Of a stretch of DNA of 59,445 bases, positions 42,471 through 53,430 are shown in pieces; within the stretch, counting starts at the first letter, position 1, and the number at the start of each line of letters is the position of its first letter. The position numbers were made by a program, and so were the translations under genes. The notes beneath the pieces were generated by a model. The model was not told the DNA's origin. It made no database searches and worked only from the letters and a program-made list of their open reading frames with translations. Origin of the DNA: Conoideocrella luteorostrata (taxonomy: Eukaryota > Ascomycota > Sordariomycetes > Hypocreales > Clavicipitaceae); NCBI GenBank assembly GCA_032433595.1, contig JASWJB010000280.1:1-59445 (forward strand), read 5' to 3'.

Positions 42471-43560
42471 CGTTGAATGGTACAGGCGCACATAATGGAA
42501 GAAGAGATAGCGCTCTAAATCTAACACTCAGCGCGTAAACTGCTAAAAACCGTCCTTGGTCTTTGTCGGGCCAGCGATCACGGGCTTACAAGTAACATAT
42601 AACACATAATACCAGTATCACTATAACCAGCGCTCAAGACAGAATAATACTTGGTTCAAAAGATACAGCAGTTTACGGCGTATATAATGCAAGAAGAGGT
42701 AGTGCCCTAAATGTAACACTCGGTGCGCAAACCGCCAAAAACCAAGGGAGTCTGCTCGCGGCGCGTGGCGCAGCAAGCAGCAGCAGTGTACCGCTGGCAT
42801 TGCGAGCAGTCGAATTATAAGCAGCACCACCACCGCTACTAGCACTTGTACGGCATCACTTCCCTCCGGAGGCCCTACCAGGGGCCACCTACAGCGAGCT
42901 ACGCCTGACGGCGATTCTCAGACGACCAGAGAATCGCCGCCAGGCGCAGCTCGCTGCAGGCGGCCCCTGGTAGGGCCTTCGGAGGGAAGTGATCACGGAG
43001 TGCTCATCAGTAGAATTTCAATTGTGAGTAGCGCAGGAGCACCAGCACCAGCACAATGTATACAGACACCCAGTCACAGAGAAAGCACCTTCTTCTCCAT
43101 CCATCCATCCATCCAACCGTCCCTAAGCCTCCCCGGTCCGTCCAGCTTATCGTGCTCAGGGCCCGACAATAGGGGTTTGCAAACAACGGCGACAAGAGCA
43201 ACACACAAACACAACAGCAACACGACGAGGCAAACCTAAAACCAGGGCAAAAAATACACACAAGCCTAGCGCACGTGGTGCAATAAAAAGCAAGGCATGA
43301 AACAAAACACTTGGCGTGTAATCGGCTAAAATAAAGTCTTACTCGCTAACAACCACAACTCGGCGACTAGCGCACGCGATGCAGCCAAAATACCGGCGCT
43401 CCCGGCGCGCACGGTAACTCTGCGGCGGGCAGCCCACAAAATTCCGGCTTTTTAGGTCGGGTTGTGAGCAGAAAAAGGAGAAGACTGTAAGCAAGAAAAG
43501 GAGGAGAATTGTGGGCTGTCTCGTTGAGACTTATGTACTTCTTCTAGTAATTATTCTACT
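42471..43560 (-). repeat. Composite repeat, inverted copy
   Basis: Reverse-complement landmarks: GGCAAACCTAAAACCAGGGC, GCGCACGCGATGCAGCC, AACTCTGCGGCGGGCAGCCC, and GTGGGCTGTCTCGTTGAGAC at its outer end. Nested in it is the foldback element at 42855. Confidence 0.6.
42855..42993. mobile_element. Foldback element, 139 bp near-perfect hairpin
   Basis: ATCACTTCCCTCC...GATTCTC, then a short loop (AGACGACCA), then GAGAATC...GGAGGGAAGTGAT. The arms are about 63-65 bp with few mismatches. The arms match the ends of the longer element at 49111-49523, so this looks like an internally deleted derivative of it. Confidence 0.85.
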
Positions 43561-44520
43561 AGTACTAGGTATGGTACAGAGTAACTACTTGAAGAACGTA
43601 GTCTAAGTCTCAAAGGACAATGAAAGGGCTGATATCTCGAAAGACGTCCAGACATAAGATATCGCAAGTCAAGCTAACGAGCTCATTAAAATGTTTAAAT
43701 CTCGGAAGACGTACAGGCTGTAAGAAGTATTAGATATCGCAAGTCAATCCAACAAGCTCGCTAAATAGGTTCAAATCCTTCAAGACGTACAGGCGTTTTG
43801 AAGCGCAAGACATAGCAAGAACCAACAGATATGCAGTCAATCTGACAAGCTCGCTGAAAAGGTTCAAATCTTGGAACGTACAGGCGCTGCAAGAGGCAAT
43901 CTGGTATCGTAAGTTAGCTAACGAGCTCGTTAAAAAGGCTTAAATCTCGGAAGGCGTGCAGGCATCTGATACCGCAGGGTAATCTGACAAGCTCGTTCAT
44001 AGGTTCAATTTTCGGAAGAGGTACACTGTATAAAGCATTAGGTATCGAAAGTCATTTGACGAGCTTGTTGAAAAGTTTTAAATATCAGAAGGCATACACT
44101 GCACAAAGCATTAGATATCAAAAGTCAGTTGACGAGCCCGTTGAATGGTACACGCGCTGCAAGTTAGTCTGACGAGCCTGTTAAAAAGGGTTCAATTTTG
44201 GAACCTACAGGCGCTGCAGGAAGCATTGGATCTCGTAAGTTTAATCTAAAGACGATAAAAATGTTCAACATACGATGATGTTGGTGGCTACAGGTCAGGA
44301 TTCTAGCCAGGAAGACGATCAGGAAGACTATAACAGTAGGAGCGGTCGGGAGAGAGGGTAAGCCAGACTCGGGGGAGGGAAATGTTAGCTGATGATGTTG
44401 ATGATGCCGCTGCTGCTGCTGATGATGATGATTATGCTGTTGATGAGAATGTTGCTGCCCACGCCTGATCAGCAGCGAACCCAAGGTGCAAAAAAAGCAG
44501 GGCTTCATTAGTCGGGGGGC
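43561..44520 (-). repeat. Composite repeat, inverted copy with 76-bp array
   Basis: 43625-44260 holds about eight inverted monomers (clear 76-bp units, e.g. ATCTCGGAAGACGTACAGGC to AGGTTCAA). 44280-44520 is the inverted CAG/ATC tract and CACCTTGGGTTCGC block. With the preceding copy it forms a head-to-tail pair joined at a TAGTACTAGGTATGGTACAG junction (~43560-43620). Confidence 0.68.
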
Positions 44521-44560
44521 CAGCGATACAGGCTAGGATGTAACACAAGAGTAGCACAAC

Positions 44561-44860
44561 TATTGCGTTATGAGCACTATGAGCAATTTTAGGCAGTGGA
44601 ATTGATAGGAATAGAAGGATGTTATTCTGACTTAATTGATTGATGATTTTGATCTTCTTGAAGGGCCTGAAAGCCACCTATTTATGTTGCTTTACAGGCC
44701 TCATATCCTCGTATTCCCCGCACCCTCGTATTTTCAGATTGACCAAATTCCTCTGATTCTTAACTCTAATTAACCATTCTTATATGATAGATGTGACCAT
44801 GTGATAGCTTCTAGCTATTTACGGCAGTAATCGCGAAGACGAGCATCTCTAGTCTCGACA
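44561..44860 (+). mobile_element. LTR family A
   Basis: TATTGCGTTATGAGCACTAT (first G mutated) to CATCTCTAGTCTCGACA, 300 bp, with no matching flanks. Contains the CGTATTCCCCGCACCCTCG variant also seen in the 9021 copy. Confidence 0.75.
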
Positions 44861-46092
44861 ACTTGTTCGACGCCGGCAACGTTAACGAAGTCTTACAGCT
44901 GAAGGTCCCGTAGTTTCGTAGATTAGTCATTAGTCTAGCACGTCCTGTGCCCCTCGTAGTGGACCTGAGCGGCCTGAGGCCGCTGGACGGAAAATACACA
45001 TAAATTCATACGTACACTTTGCACTTTAGTGCAATGGATATTCAATCTAACAATTTGGAACTGTGACTTCCAAAAATACACAGAGAGCATGATGGACTCA
45101 GTAGTCCTCCATCTACATGTAATCGGAATTAAAAAGTCCAAACCTTTTAAAAATAAGGCGCATTAAGGTAACAGCACGGCTAGACGCAAGCAAGCTCGTC
45201 TGGAGCTTAAGCCCTTTGTTTTTAATGCGGTGCCCACCAGGCAGGGTGAGTGGATCCAAGATCTTGTGGCAATGGTCGTGGAGATCAGCCGGAAGTGGTA
45301 AACTAACGGAAACAATTCAAACACTGGTGCCGCCCCCAGTTATGACATAGCTTACGGAGTACAATTGCTGGCATTCTGGTCATAGGTCAGTCGGGTGGGG
45401 AGACTTTCTCCACAATGCTCAGGATCACCACATGCCACCATCGTTATATCCAACCCTCAATTGTAGGGCTGTTTTAATTGCACATTATCCGCCAATCTAT
45501 TGGTCGTCGCCTTTCATGAATAATGCTTTGACACTATTATGAGCTGATTTGCGCCATTATTCAAGCAAGTCCATTGCTACGCGGGCTATCTGTCGAGACC
45601 GGTGAATTATTATAGCTACGCAATAGGCCAGGATCATCTATAAGTTGGTATTTCCGTTGTGTACTAGATGCAGAATGGCTAGTGGAGGCGTCGGGGTTTC
45701 CATCAACGAGCATCCCGGAAAGTCGGTTCCATTGTGGACCTCCTCCACAAGTAGTTACCATCGAATGCAGGGGCTTTTCATTTGGACCCATCATTATTGA
45801 TTAATCAAATCCTAGAATGCCTCGACTCGTACACGCTGGGTATCTGGCCTCTGCTGACTCAATAAGCCGGTCGTTAAATGAAGAGTGCAGTGGTTGTCTT
45901 ACACTTGGCGCTCGTGTAAAGAACTCACAGCATGCAGAAAATTCTCTCCATGTCACAAGTAGTCCATTGTGTCTTCTTATTGCTGCACGTTTAGGAAAAC
46001 TATAAATTGTCCAACAAAGCAAACCTTGAAGAAAAAATGTTTACTTTAAGCCAACCCTTTCTTGTATTCTTTACATAACCTCGGCCACAATC
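44861..46092. other. Intergenic, 5' side of the 46093 gene
   Basis: No recognisable gene. Minus-strand frames at 45561-45794 and 45801-46022 lack motifs. A single-copy-looking buffer between repeats and the two-module ART-like gene. Confidence 0.4.
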
Positions 46093-48144
46093 ATGTCCTG
46101 TCAACCCAAGCAAGCAGCAACCATGATGTTTAGACACTGGACTATTTTGCTGACATTGTTCACTGCTTCTCTTTTTGGGCTTCCTGCTGTCAAGGCTGCG
46201 CCAACACCACCAAAGTTCAATCACACCATTAGTTCCCACGAGTTTGTATACATCGTCGGGGAGCGCGGCATCTTGGAGTCGCCTGTACATTATCAATCTC
46301 AAGGCGGCATTGGTCCAACTAGATGGGGTTGGTATAACTTGAGAGAAGAAAGTGGATTTACCCCGGTTACTCGTGCCCTTAATTTGGTCGAAGAAAGAAC
46401 CCAATTTCTGCGACACTCTGCAGAGGGATGGATTTATAGAATTGCTGCTTCGCCAAACATGATCCCTCGCCAAGCAGAAGCACCTGGTTCGATCACTTAC
46501 ACAGCCCTAGGAGGCATACTATGGTCCCAAGTCCAAGCATATGCTCCAATCGACAGGTCATCAAACGGGGGGGATCTTCAATGGCAACCAAACCCAGACT
46601 ACGATGGAAGGTGGGAGAACTTTGGCCTCGGCGGCGTACAACCTTTCCTATCTGGCCGCGACCGACCGGCAGATATGACCACTTCGGAAATAGTGCGGCT
46701 CTTCTTTAACGATGTCAGTGGCCAGGACAATAATGCCTTAAACGCAGAAAGGCGCACCATTTTGCGAGAACTACTAAGCTGGAATACGGATGTCGAACCA
46801 AGTCGTAACTTTCCGCTAATTCGTGGACAGCAAGGTAAGGATAATCTTAGGCTACCATGTATTTTGGCCGCTGTGGCTAACTGCTGTAGTTGAATCTCTC
46901 ACAAGTATGACACTTCGGCAATTCAATTGGGGTAGCTTGAATCTCTCGCCATTTTTCAATCTTATGCTATCAGAAGGTATCCCAACAGCAGCCCAGTGTG
47001 CAGAATTGCTTTTTATGGTAGGCGGGCACTTGGGAAATAAGCCAAACCGCAGGAGATCCAATGATGAGGAGGCTAAGCAGGGCAATTGTGATGACTTGGC
47101 TTCCGCAATCCAGGCAAAGACCATCATGGATGGTGTTGAACGTGGTATGAATTATCACCCTATTAATGCATATTGTATAATCTAATAGTGACAGCAGGCC
47201 CATCAAAAGGAAAAGAGGCATTGAAAGGTTCAAAGAAATCGTCTATTGTCTTCCATGGCGACAGTGTGTGGCCTGAGGAGGCTCGGGCGCGCGGTGGACT
47301 CTTTCCAAAACAACTCAAGCCCCTGGGTCCTAACGAGAAGCATTTAGACAAAAGCGGGAAGGAGGTCAGCTTGGACTGGATGAGCTCTATTGTTCCAGCC
47401 TACTTGACATTTGGCTCCGCAGCGGTAAAAGCAGCAGACCTTGCTTACCACAACAATATAAGCTTAAATGGCGTAGTGTACGCTGTCCATGCTACACCGA
47501 ATGTTCTTGCCTATGGGAATAATGCAGTTGCTGTCGGGGGCTTTCGATGGTCACAGGTCCTAGGCTGGATGCAAGTACCAAAAAAATATACTTATCCCAA
47601 GGACAGTGCTTTGGAGCGGGCAAATCTGCGACAACATTTTGCCAAGGCATTCCAAAGTGACACGAACCTATTCACACCTAACCCTGACTATGATCATGGG
47701 TTTGATCAGTATAATGCCACAACACAGGTGTCGGAACATTTCAGCTCAACCAGCGAGTTTTTACAATTCTTGAATAAGAACAAGGGGGGAAAGGCAGTGA
47801 GCTGGAAGGGATCTCCCCTGTTCAAGGCTAGAAACCGTAAAGTCCCTGGTAAAAGTAACAAGGGTAAGGAGAGCGTCTCAACTCCTCACGATCCAACAAC
47901 GTGGGAGAGACTCGAACGTTTTACAAAGGACCATGCTGTGGCTCTCGCCCTTTTACCTGCGGCTGCGGCGCTTAACTTTATTCCTGGCTTGGGTGAAGCG
48001 GCGGATGCCGCTGAACTTACTGCCCTCTGCGCTGACTCTGTCGAAAGCATTGAACTAGCCGATGCTGGTAGCTCTGCAATTGGCGAGACAGCCAATGGAC
48101 TAGCACAGCTACTCAAAGGCGCAGAGAAGCTCAAATTTGATTAA
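46093..48144 (+). CDS. Secreted protein with two ART-fold modules lacking catalytic residues
   Basis: Three exons in phase, 46093-46834, 46890-47144 and 47198-48144, with 55- and 53-bp introns; 647 residues. A start at Met11/Met12 gives the better signal peptide (MFRHWTILLTLFTASLFGL). Module 1 has YIVGERG, VEERTQF, WIYRIAASPN, GGILWSQVQAYAPI and PNPDYDGRW. Module 2 has VFHGDSVWPEEA, VVYAVHATPN, GGFRWSQVLGWMQV and PNPDYDHGFD. This is the order of strands in pertussis/heat-labile-enterotoxin A domains. The catalytic Arg is replaced (V in module 1, H in module 2) and no ExE pair precedes the GG(I/F)xWSQV strand. After a basic linker the C-terminus has a helical hydrophobic segment (AVALALLPAAAALNFIPGLG). 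I infer a non-enzymatic ART-fold binding or decoy protein; a divergent active enzyme remains possible. Confidence 0.75.
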
Positions 48145-48500
48145 TAAAAGACTTGCGGCAAAGTGAGGGATAAGCATCCGGGTATAGCAAGAACTATAGT
48201 GGTGTTTATCCGCGCAGGGGATGACTGTTGGATTACGTAGTAGCTGCAGCATGGCTGCAGTAGTGCTTACGGTGGTAAATAGTGGTGGAAGACGCTGGAA
48301 TCGAGGAATCAGAAGGCCTCACGGGCAAGAAGAAAAGGTATAAATTGAAGCATTCTGCCGGGTCTGTCGGAGGAGGATTTCATCACTTCTTCCAAAAGTT
48401 ATTACAGTCCTCTATTAAATTGAATCCTTCTGTTTCTGCCGAATTTCACTATTGCAAATTGCTGTTAAATGCTCACGAAGGCACACAATGCAATGTGGTG
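48145..48500. other. 3' side with LTR-A-like fragment
   Basis: 48310-48480 carries an inverted, diverged LTR A 3' half (GGTATAAATTGAAGCATTCTG, AATCCTTCTGTTTCTGCCG), similar to 37500-37660. No gene. Confidence 0.45.
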
Positions 48501-49110
48501 GTTGGCGTGTAAGCCGGCTGACTGACCTGGTTTTTGGCCGATTGCGCGCCAGGTGTTATGTTTCGCGCACTGCTTTCTATTTATTACATGTGCTGGGCTC
48601 TTGTGCATCATTTACACTAGGTTTTATTTTGTCTCATGCGCGGCTTATTGCCCTGACCATTGTGATAAGTAACTGTTTCGCTTGTAGCCCCTGATCGCTA
48701 GACCGAGACCACTCACTGGTTACTGGCAGCTTACACATGACTGTTCACATTTGGCGGACTGCCTTTTCTTGCATAATATGCGCCGCGTTTTCTGCATCTT
48801 TTGCAGCAGGTATTATTCCGTTTTGAACGCTGGTTATTGTCCTGACGATTGTGCTGTGCTGCATGCTGCTTGCAAGCCCCTGATCGCCGGGCCCCCACCG
48901 AGACCAGGCACTGGCGGCGCCGGGAAGACGAACGCAGACAGAGGGGAAGAGTACGGATGCAGAGACGGGTGTTTTTGACGTGGGTAAATTGCTGTGTATA
49001 CGGCAATTGCTGCATGTTGCAATTGCTGTATACGTGGTGCTGGTGCTGGTGCTTCTAATTCTATAGTTCAGAACTGTGCTGACACAGTTCGACTAACGAG
49101 ATTCAAACTA

Positions 49111-49523
49111 CACTTCCCTCTGGAGGTCCTGCCGGGGGCCGTCTGCGGCGAGCTGCGCCTGGCGGCGGTTCTAAGCCATGCAGATTGAATCTCATTGGCA
49201 GAATTCTGACCAGTGGAATTACGTGCAGCGAGGAGCTGCAGCAGCAGTGCAGGTAATATAACGTTTATTACTTGGCACTGCAGGCACTGTGAGCCGTTAA
49301 ATTGGCATCGTGGGTAGTAGAATTTCAAGCAGTAGATGTATAAGCAGCGAGAAGCAAGCACCAGCACCAGCAGTGCAGGTAGCATAGCGTTTATTACTCG
49401 GCACTGCAGGCATTGTAGCAAGTCGAATTTTGAGCAGCGCAGGAGCACCAGCACCCGGTCAAGAACCGCCGCCAGGCGCAGCTCGCCGCAGGCGGCCCTG
49501 GACAGGGCACCGGGAGGGAAGTG
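49111..49523. mobile_element. 413-bp element with ~65-bp inverted termini
   Basis: Left end CACTTCCCTCTGGAGGTCCT..GGCGGTTCT; right end AAGAACCGCCGCCAGGCGCA..GGGAGGGAAGTG. The interior has a direct repeat (GTTTATTACT(T/C)GGCACTGCAGGCA at ~49261 and ~49389). No transposase. Its termini match the foldback at 42855-42993. Confidence 0.8.
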
Positions 49524-50109
49524 GTGCAGTGCAGTGCTAGTGCTGGTGCTGGTGGTTGAGTTGTGGTGGCTAGCGTGTAAGCCTGCGGGACTGACCTGGA
49601 TTTTTCTGGCTTTACGGCATGACTCTGTATATCTAGCGCGCTTTTTTCTCTTGCATCCTATACGCTAGGCTCTCCTACATCTTTTGCGCCAGGTTTGGCC
49701 TTGTCTCGCTGCTGTTGTGTTGTGTTCCTGACCAAGCAGGTTTTTCGAAGACTACGCAAAGGGTGTGACGATTTAGGCCCTACTTTCCATTGCATCTTAT
49801 GCGCTGAGTTCTTCTGCACCCTGTACGCTGGTTTCACTGCATCATGTGCGCTGGTTGTTGTGCTGAGTTGTTGTGTTACACTTGTGTTACCAGCCCCGTA
49901 TCGCTTGTCCTGACCAAGCCCTGCTTTTTTTGCACCTTGGGCGCTGACCCAGATCTTACATCTGCCTGATGGGAATGACTATTCTTGCGTCGGCAGCAAC
50001 ACCATCAGCAGCAGCAGCAGCAGCAGCATCTGACTTTCCCCCCTCCCGACCGTTACTATCGTGACCGGAATCCTGACCTGTGGCCGCCATCTTCGTATCT
50101 TCATCGTCG

Positions 50110-51055
50110 TCAGATTGACCTGCGAGACCTGATGCTTCTTGCAGAGCCTGTACGTTCCGATATTTGAGCCTTTTCAACAGGCTCGTCAGATTGACCTACA
50201 ATGTCTGATGCCTCTTGCAGTGCCGATACGTCTTGCGAGACTTGAACTTTTTCATCGTCCTCGTCAGATTGACCGACGATCTGATGCTTCTTGCAGCGCC
50301 CGAACCTTTCAACGAGCTCGTCGACTGTCTGAATTAGATCGCGACCGACTATCCCATCACCAAAGAAACCGTCTTGGTCAGATTGCGTCACAATATCTGA
50401 TGGATCCGATGCTTCTTGCAGTCTATACGTTGTTCAACATTAGAACTGTTTCAACGAGCTCGTCAACTGACTTGCGATATCTGATGCTTCTGGCAGCCTG
50501 TACGTCCTGCGAGGTTTAAACCATTCAACAGGCTCGTCATACTGACTTGCCGTATCTAATGCTTCTTACAGCATCCGTACGTCTTCCGAAATTCGAGCCT
50601 TTCAACAAACCCGTTAGATCGACTTGCGATATGTATGCTTGCACGTCTCCCGAGATTTGAGCCTTTCAACAAACTCGTTGGATCGACCTACGATCTGATG
50701 CTTATGCTTCTCACAGCGCCCGAACCTTTCAACAAGCTCGTCAGATTGACCTGCGATGTCTGAGGCTTCTTGAAGCATCCGTTCGTCTTCCCAGAATTGA
50801 ACCTTTCAACGAGCTCGTCAGATCGACTTGCGATATGTAATGCTTGTACGTCTCCTGAGATTTGAGCCTTTTCAACGAGCTCGTCAGATTAACCTACCAT
50901 GTCTGATGCTTCGATAGTGCCCGTCTGTCTTCCGAGAATTGAACCTTTGAACGAGCTCGTCAGATTGACCTGCGATATCAATTGTCTGTACGTTTTCCGA
51001 GATTTGAGCCTGTCAACGAGCTCGTCGACTGACTTTCGATATCTGATGCTTTGTG
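50110..51055 (+). repeat. ~76-bp satellite array, block 6
   Basis: About twelve monomers; several carry the full TGATGCTTCTTGCAGCG / GAGCTCGTCAGATTGACCTG order. Confidence 0.75.
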
Positions 51056-51056
51056 C

Positions 51057-51208
51057 CTGTCAGTTCCAACTCCCTCCTCATCCTTATCTCCCTCCTCGCT
51101 AGCCTCGTTGTTGTCGCTCCTGCCGACCTCCTCCCCATCCTCGTCTACGTTAATAGTGGCGGACTCCGTCTCGCTCAAGTTGCCGTGAGTGCTTATGGTT
51201 CGGTCCAT
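51057..51208 (-). pseudogene. Acidic protein fragment divergent from the NADAR relic
   Basis: Begins MDRTISTHGNLSETESATIN and continues as a very acidic stretch (EEGDKDEEG), then runs straight into the 76-bp array at ~51055, so its C-terminus is lost. It is transcribed away from the NADAR relic. Family unknown; it may be part of the same foreign segment. Confidence 0.4.
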
Positions 51209-51302
51209 CTACATGTAGTGATTAAACCGGTTCTTCTAGTACTAATATCCAGCAGGATCTACATAATCCGATAACTACCATCATCGTCATTCAAGCGACC
51301 AG

Positions 51303-51790
51303 AATAAACGAGAACTACATCTTTTTCTGGAGGACTAGGGACGGCTACGGGTGCTAAGCCAGTGGTACATCTTGACCTTTGCGCGTGATGGGAAGACGTT
51401 CGCGAGCACCGAGATATACAAGAAGGCCGAAACCTTTGGCGACGTCGAGGTCATGTCCAGGATTGTCAGCGGGTTCGGGCTGCACCCGGCGGAGCATAAG
51501 AATATGGGCAGGATGGCGAGGAACTTTGTTCAACCCGACGACCTGGGACCGCGAGTTTATGCGCATCTGCAAGTTCACGCAGAGTCTAATGCTTATGAAC
51601 CTCTTGATGAGCACCGGCCAGAAGATCTTGGTGGAGAGCAGTCCAATCGACAGGATCTGGAGCATCGGGTACACGAGCCAGAACGTCTTGGCGAATATGA
51701 AGATCTGGGGGGCAGAACAAGCTGGGCAAGGCCCTCATGAGCGCCTCTGAGCTCGGGGACATGAGGAGAAACGCCAACACCAACACATTC
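51303..51790 (+). pseudogene. NADAR-domain (YbiA/DUF1768) relic
   Basis: The domain is readable in order but in three frames: ENYIFFWRTRDGYGC (51310-51354), then FARDGKTFASTEIYKKAETF and HPAEHKNMGRMARNF (51360-51530), then TWDREFMRICKF and LLMSTGQKILVESSPIDRIW (51540-51700), then WGQNKLGKALM (~51708-51740). These match the start, central and terminal motifs of NADAR proteins. Some members of the family remove ADP-ribose from guanine, others act on riboflavin precursors; members occur in bacteria, fungi and large DNA viruses. Frame changes near 51354, 51530 and 51710 exclude function. Base composition is more GC-balanced than the flanking repeats, as in the polymerase relic that follows. Confidence 0.72.
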
Positions 51791-51819
51791 GAGATCATCA
51801 CCAAAATGAGGCAATCCCA

Positions 51820-53430
51820 TCATCAGTATCATGGTATCCAACGGGGGCTGGTACAACAATGAGTTCGAGGACAAGTGCTATTGCCTCTATACCTTCGGTA
51901 AGTGCGGCAAAATCAAGTGGCCGGAGGGGCGCAACCCCTACGTGGCAAAGGTGTCCAGGAACAAGGAGGCGACCAGAGAGACCTACAAGGTCATCAACAT
52001 GCTCAGCCCGGACTTGGTGAGCGTGCACAACGGGTTCAACTAGAACTTGTGGTGCGTGCTTGGCGGCCTCAAGCGCGCCCTTGACCTCATGGTCAGGCCT
52101 GCGTTCTCGGAGAGGAGATTGGGCTGCTTCGGCGTAGGGATCTTCTGGAGGCTTGACAACGGTACCAGACTCGATGCGCATAGGGTACGGCTGCGATGGA
52201 GCCAACTAGCAACAGGTCCTCGTTGACCCTAGCAAACAAGTCCGAGAGGTTCAACCTAACCCCCGAAGATGCAGGACAGCGGCAGCATGGCGGTTAGACC
52301 CAACGACAGGATCGACGTCACGAATATCACCGAGTATAACGCCAGAGACTCGGACCTCCACGGCTGATTTGCGAGCAGTCGTGCATACTCGTCCGGGTGT
52401 CCGGGAGCACTATGTGGGACGCGATGGCTAACAACACAGCCGTGATGAAGTTCTGCCTGCAGCAATCTGAGGCCCTGAAATGAGACGTGTTGCTTGACTT
52501 GAGCAAGAACACTAGGGTGACCGACGATATCAAGTACGAGGGTGGCTTCGTCGTGGTCCTAACTCCTGGAGGCTACAAGGGCGTGGCCATGTTGGACGGT
52601 AACTCTTTGTACGGCTCCATCATGAAGCACTTGCAGATCTCTGTGGACAGGTGCATCTCGGCATCCAGTATTGTGTCCCAGTGAAAGAGACACGCCCGTA
52701 CTACTCACTACCTGACAATGTGGACCTACAACGAGTATGTAATCGTGATAACGACTAAACGCACCTACATATCCGTGTTGCAGGGCGAGGAGACTTTGTT
52801 GGGTTAGATGATGGGCGCGTTGATACAGTCGAGGGTGCACGGCGAGGGAGGAGGCGAAGAAGTACCCTAAGAACAGCATCGAGTAGCGCAGGTGGACGGT
52901 CTTGGGCCAGTGCTGTGGGTCAGTGTCTACGCTGGCATGAAGCTGAAGATGTTGATAGAGAAGAGCCTAGTCGGAACCCTGTTCGAGAATGTGAACGTGG
53001 ATCTGAAGGGGCAACTACAAGTACGTACATGTTGATCACGACCAGGAACGAATACTCGACCGTGGACTAGAGGTATGGCGGCGACGGTGAAGAGAGACAC
53101 GCTCCCGAAGGCAAAGTATGTCACAAACAACGTTATCAACACCTCGAAGACAAAGGAGGATAATAAGAAGAGAAACGTGTCCGAATTTTTGGGCAAGACC
53201 ATAGACGCCATCAGTAACAACAAGCTGCCGCCGACCATCCAGATGTTCGAGACAAAGATTAACTGCCATCCCCACTATAAATACAAGTCCGAGGAAGGCG
53301 TCTACGTCAGCATCCTGGTAGGCTCCAAGAAGTGGGCTTTGGAGAGGGTTGAGGAGGGTCGCGATGGCGACTATCTTGGGAGGTTGCAGGGTCGGGTCAT
53401 GTCGACTTGCTTATGTTCTTGTACCAGATG
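51820..53430 (+). pseudogene. Family B DNA polymerase relic, large-DNA-virus type
   Basis: An exonuclease-like part reads MVSNGGWYNNEFEDKCYCLY and LSPDLVSVHNGFN (Exo II-like, 52003-52042), ended by a stop. Next come SDLH and STMWDAMANNTAVMKFCLQQ fragments in other frames. The polymerase part has YEGGFVV and DGNSLYGSIM at 52595-52624 (motif A, DxxSLYP-like) and KYPKNSIE at 52860-52883, where motif B (KxxxNSxYG) would fall. No convincing YxDTD motif C is left. A thumb-like stretch (ETKINCHPHYKYKSEEGVYV) lies at 53235-53300. The order and spacing of exo, A and B support polB. The GGF...DGNSLY signature is more like viral polymerases than nuclear delta, epsilon or zeta. Many stops and shifts. This appears to be an endogenised viral copy; the virus group cannot be named by eye. 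Confidence 0.72.

Larger units (their letters stand above)
48501..51055 (+). repeat. Composite repeat, longest copy
   Basis: T/G-rich body repeated several times (48530-48830 and 49560-49950), an inserted 413-bp TIR element (49111-49523), TTTTTTTGCACCTTGGGCGC, CAG tract (~50005-50030), and then the longest 76-bp array (50110-51055). It abuts the virus-like segment directly. Confidence 0.65.

Noticed and set aside
43740..43790. GGTTCAAATC in the satellite, like a Pol III B box or tRNA T-arm
   Set aside because: No A box, acceptor stem or cloverleaf can be built around it, and the string drifts between monomers.
4405..44860. Autonomous retrotransposon
   Set aside because: No reverse transcriptase, integrase, protease or gag motif seen; all copies look like solo LTRs or fragments.
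50110..51055. Regular repeats resembling a CRISPR array
   Set aside because: The monomers are ~76 bp, degenerate and contiguous, with no unique spacers, and the window is clearly eukaryotic.
53075..53100. RYGGDGEE as polymerase motif C (YxDTDS)
   Set aside because: The position is plausible but the key DTD is not preserved and the frame is broken, so I do not count it as evidence.
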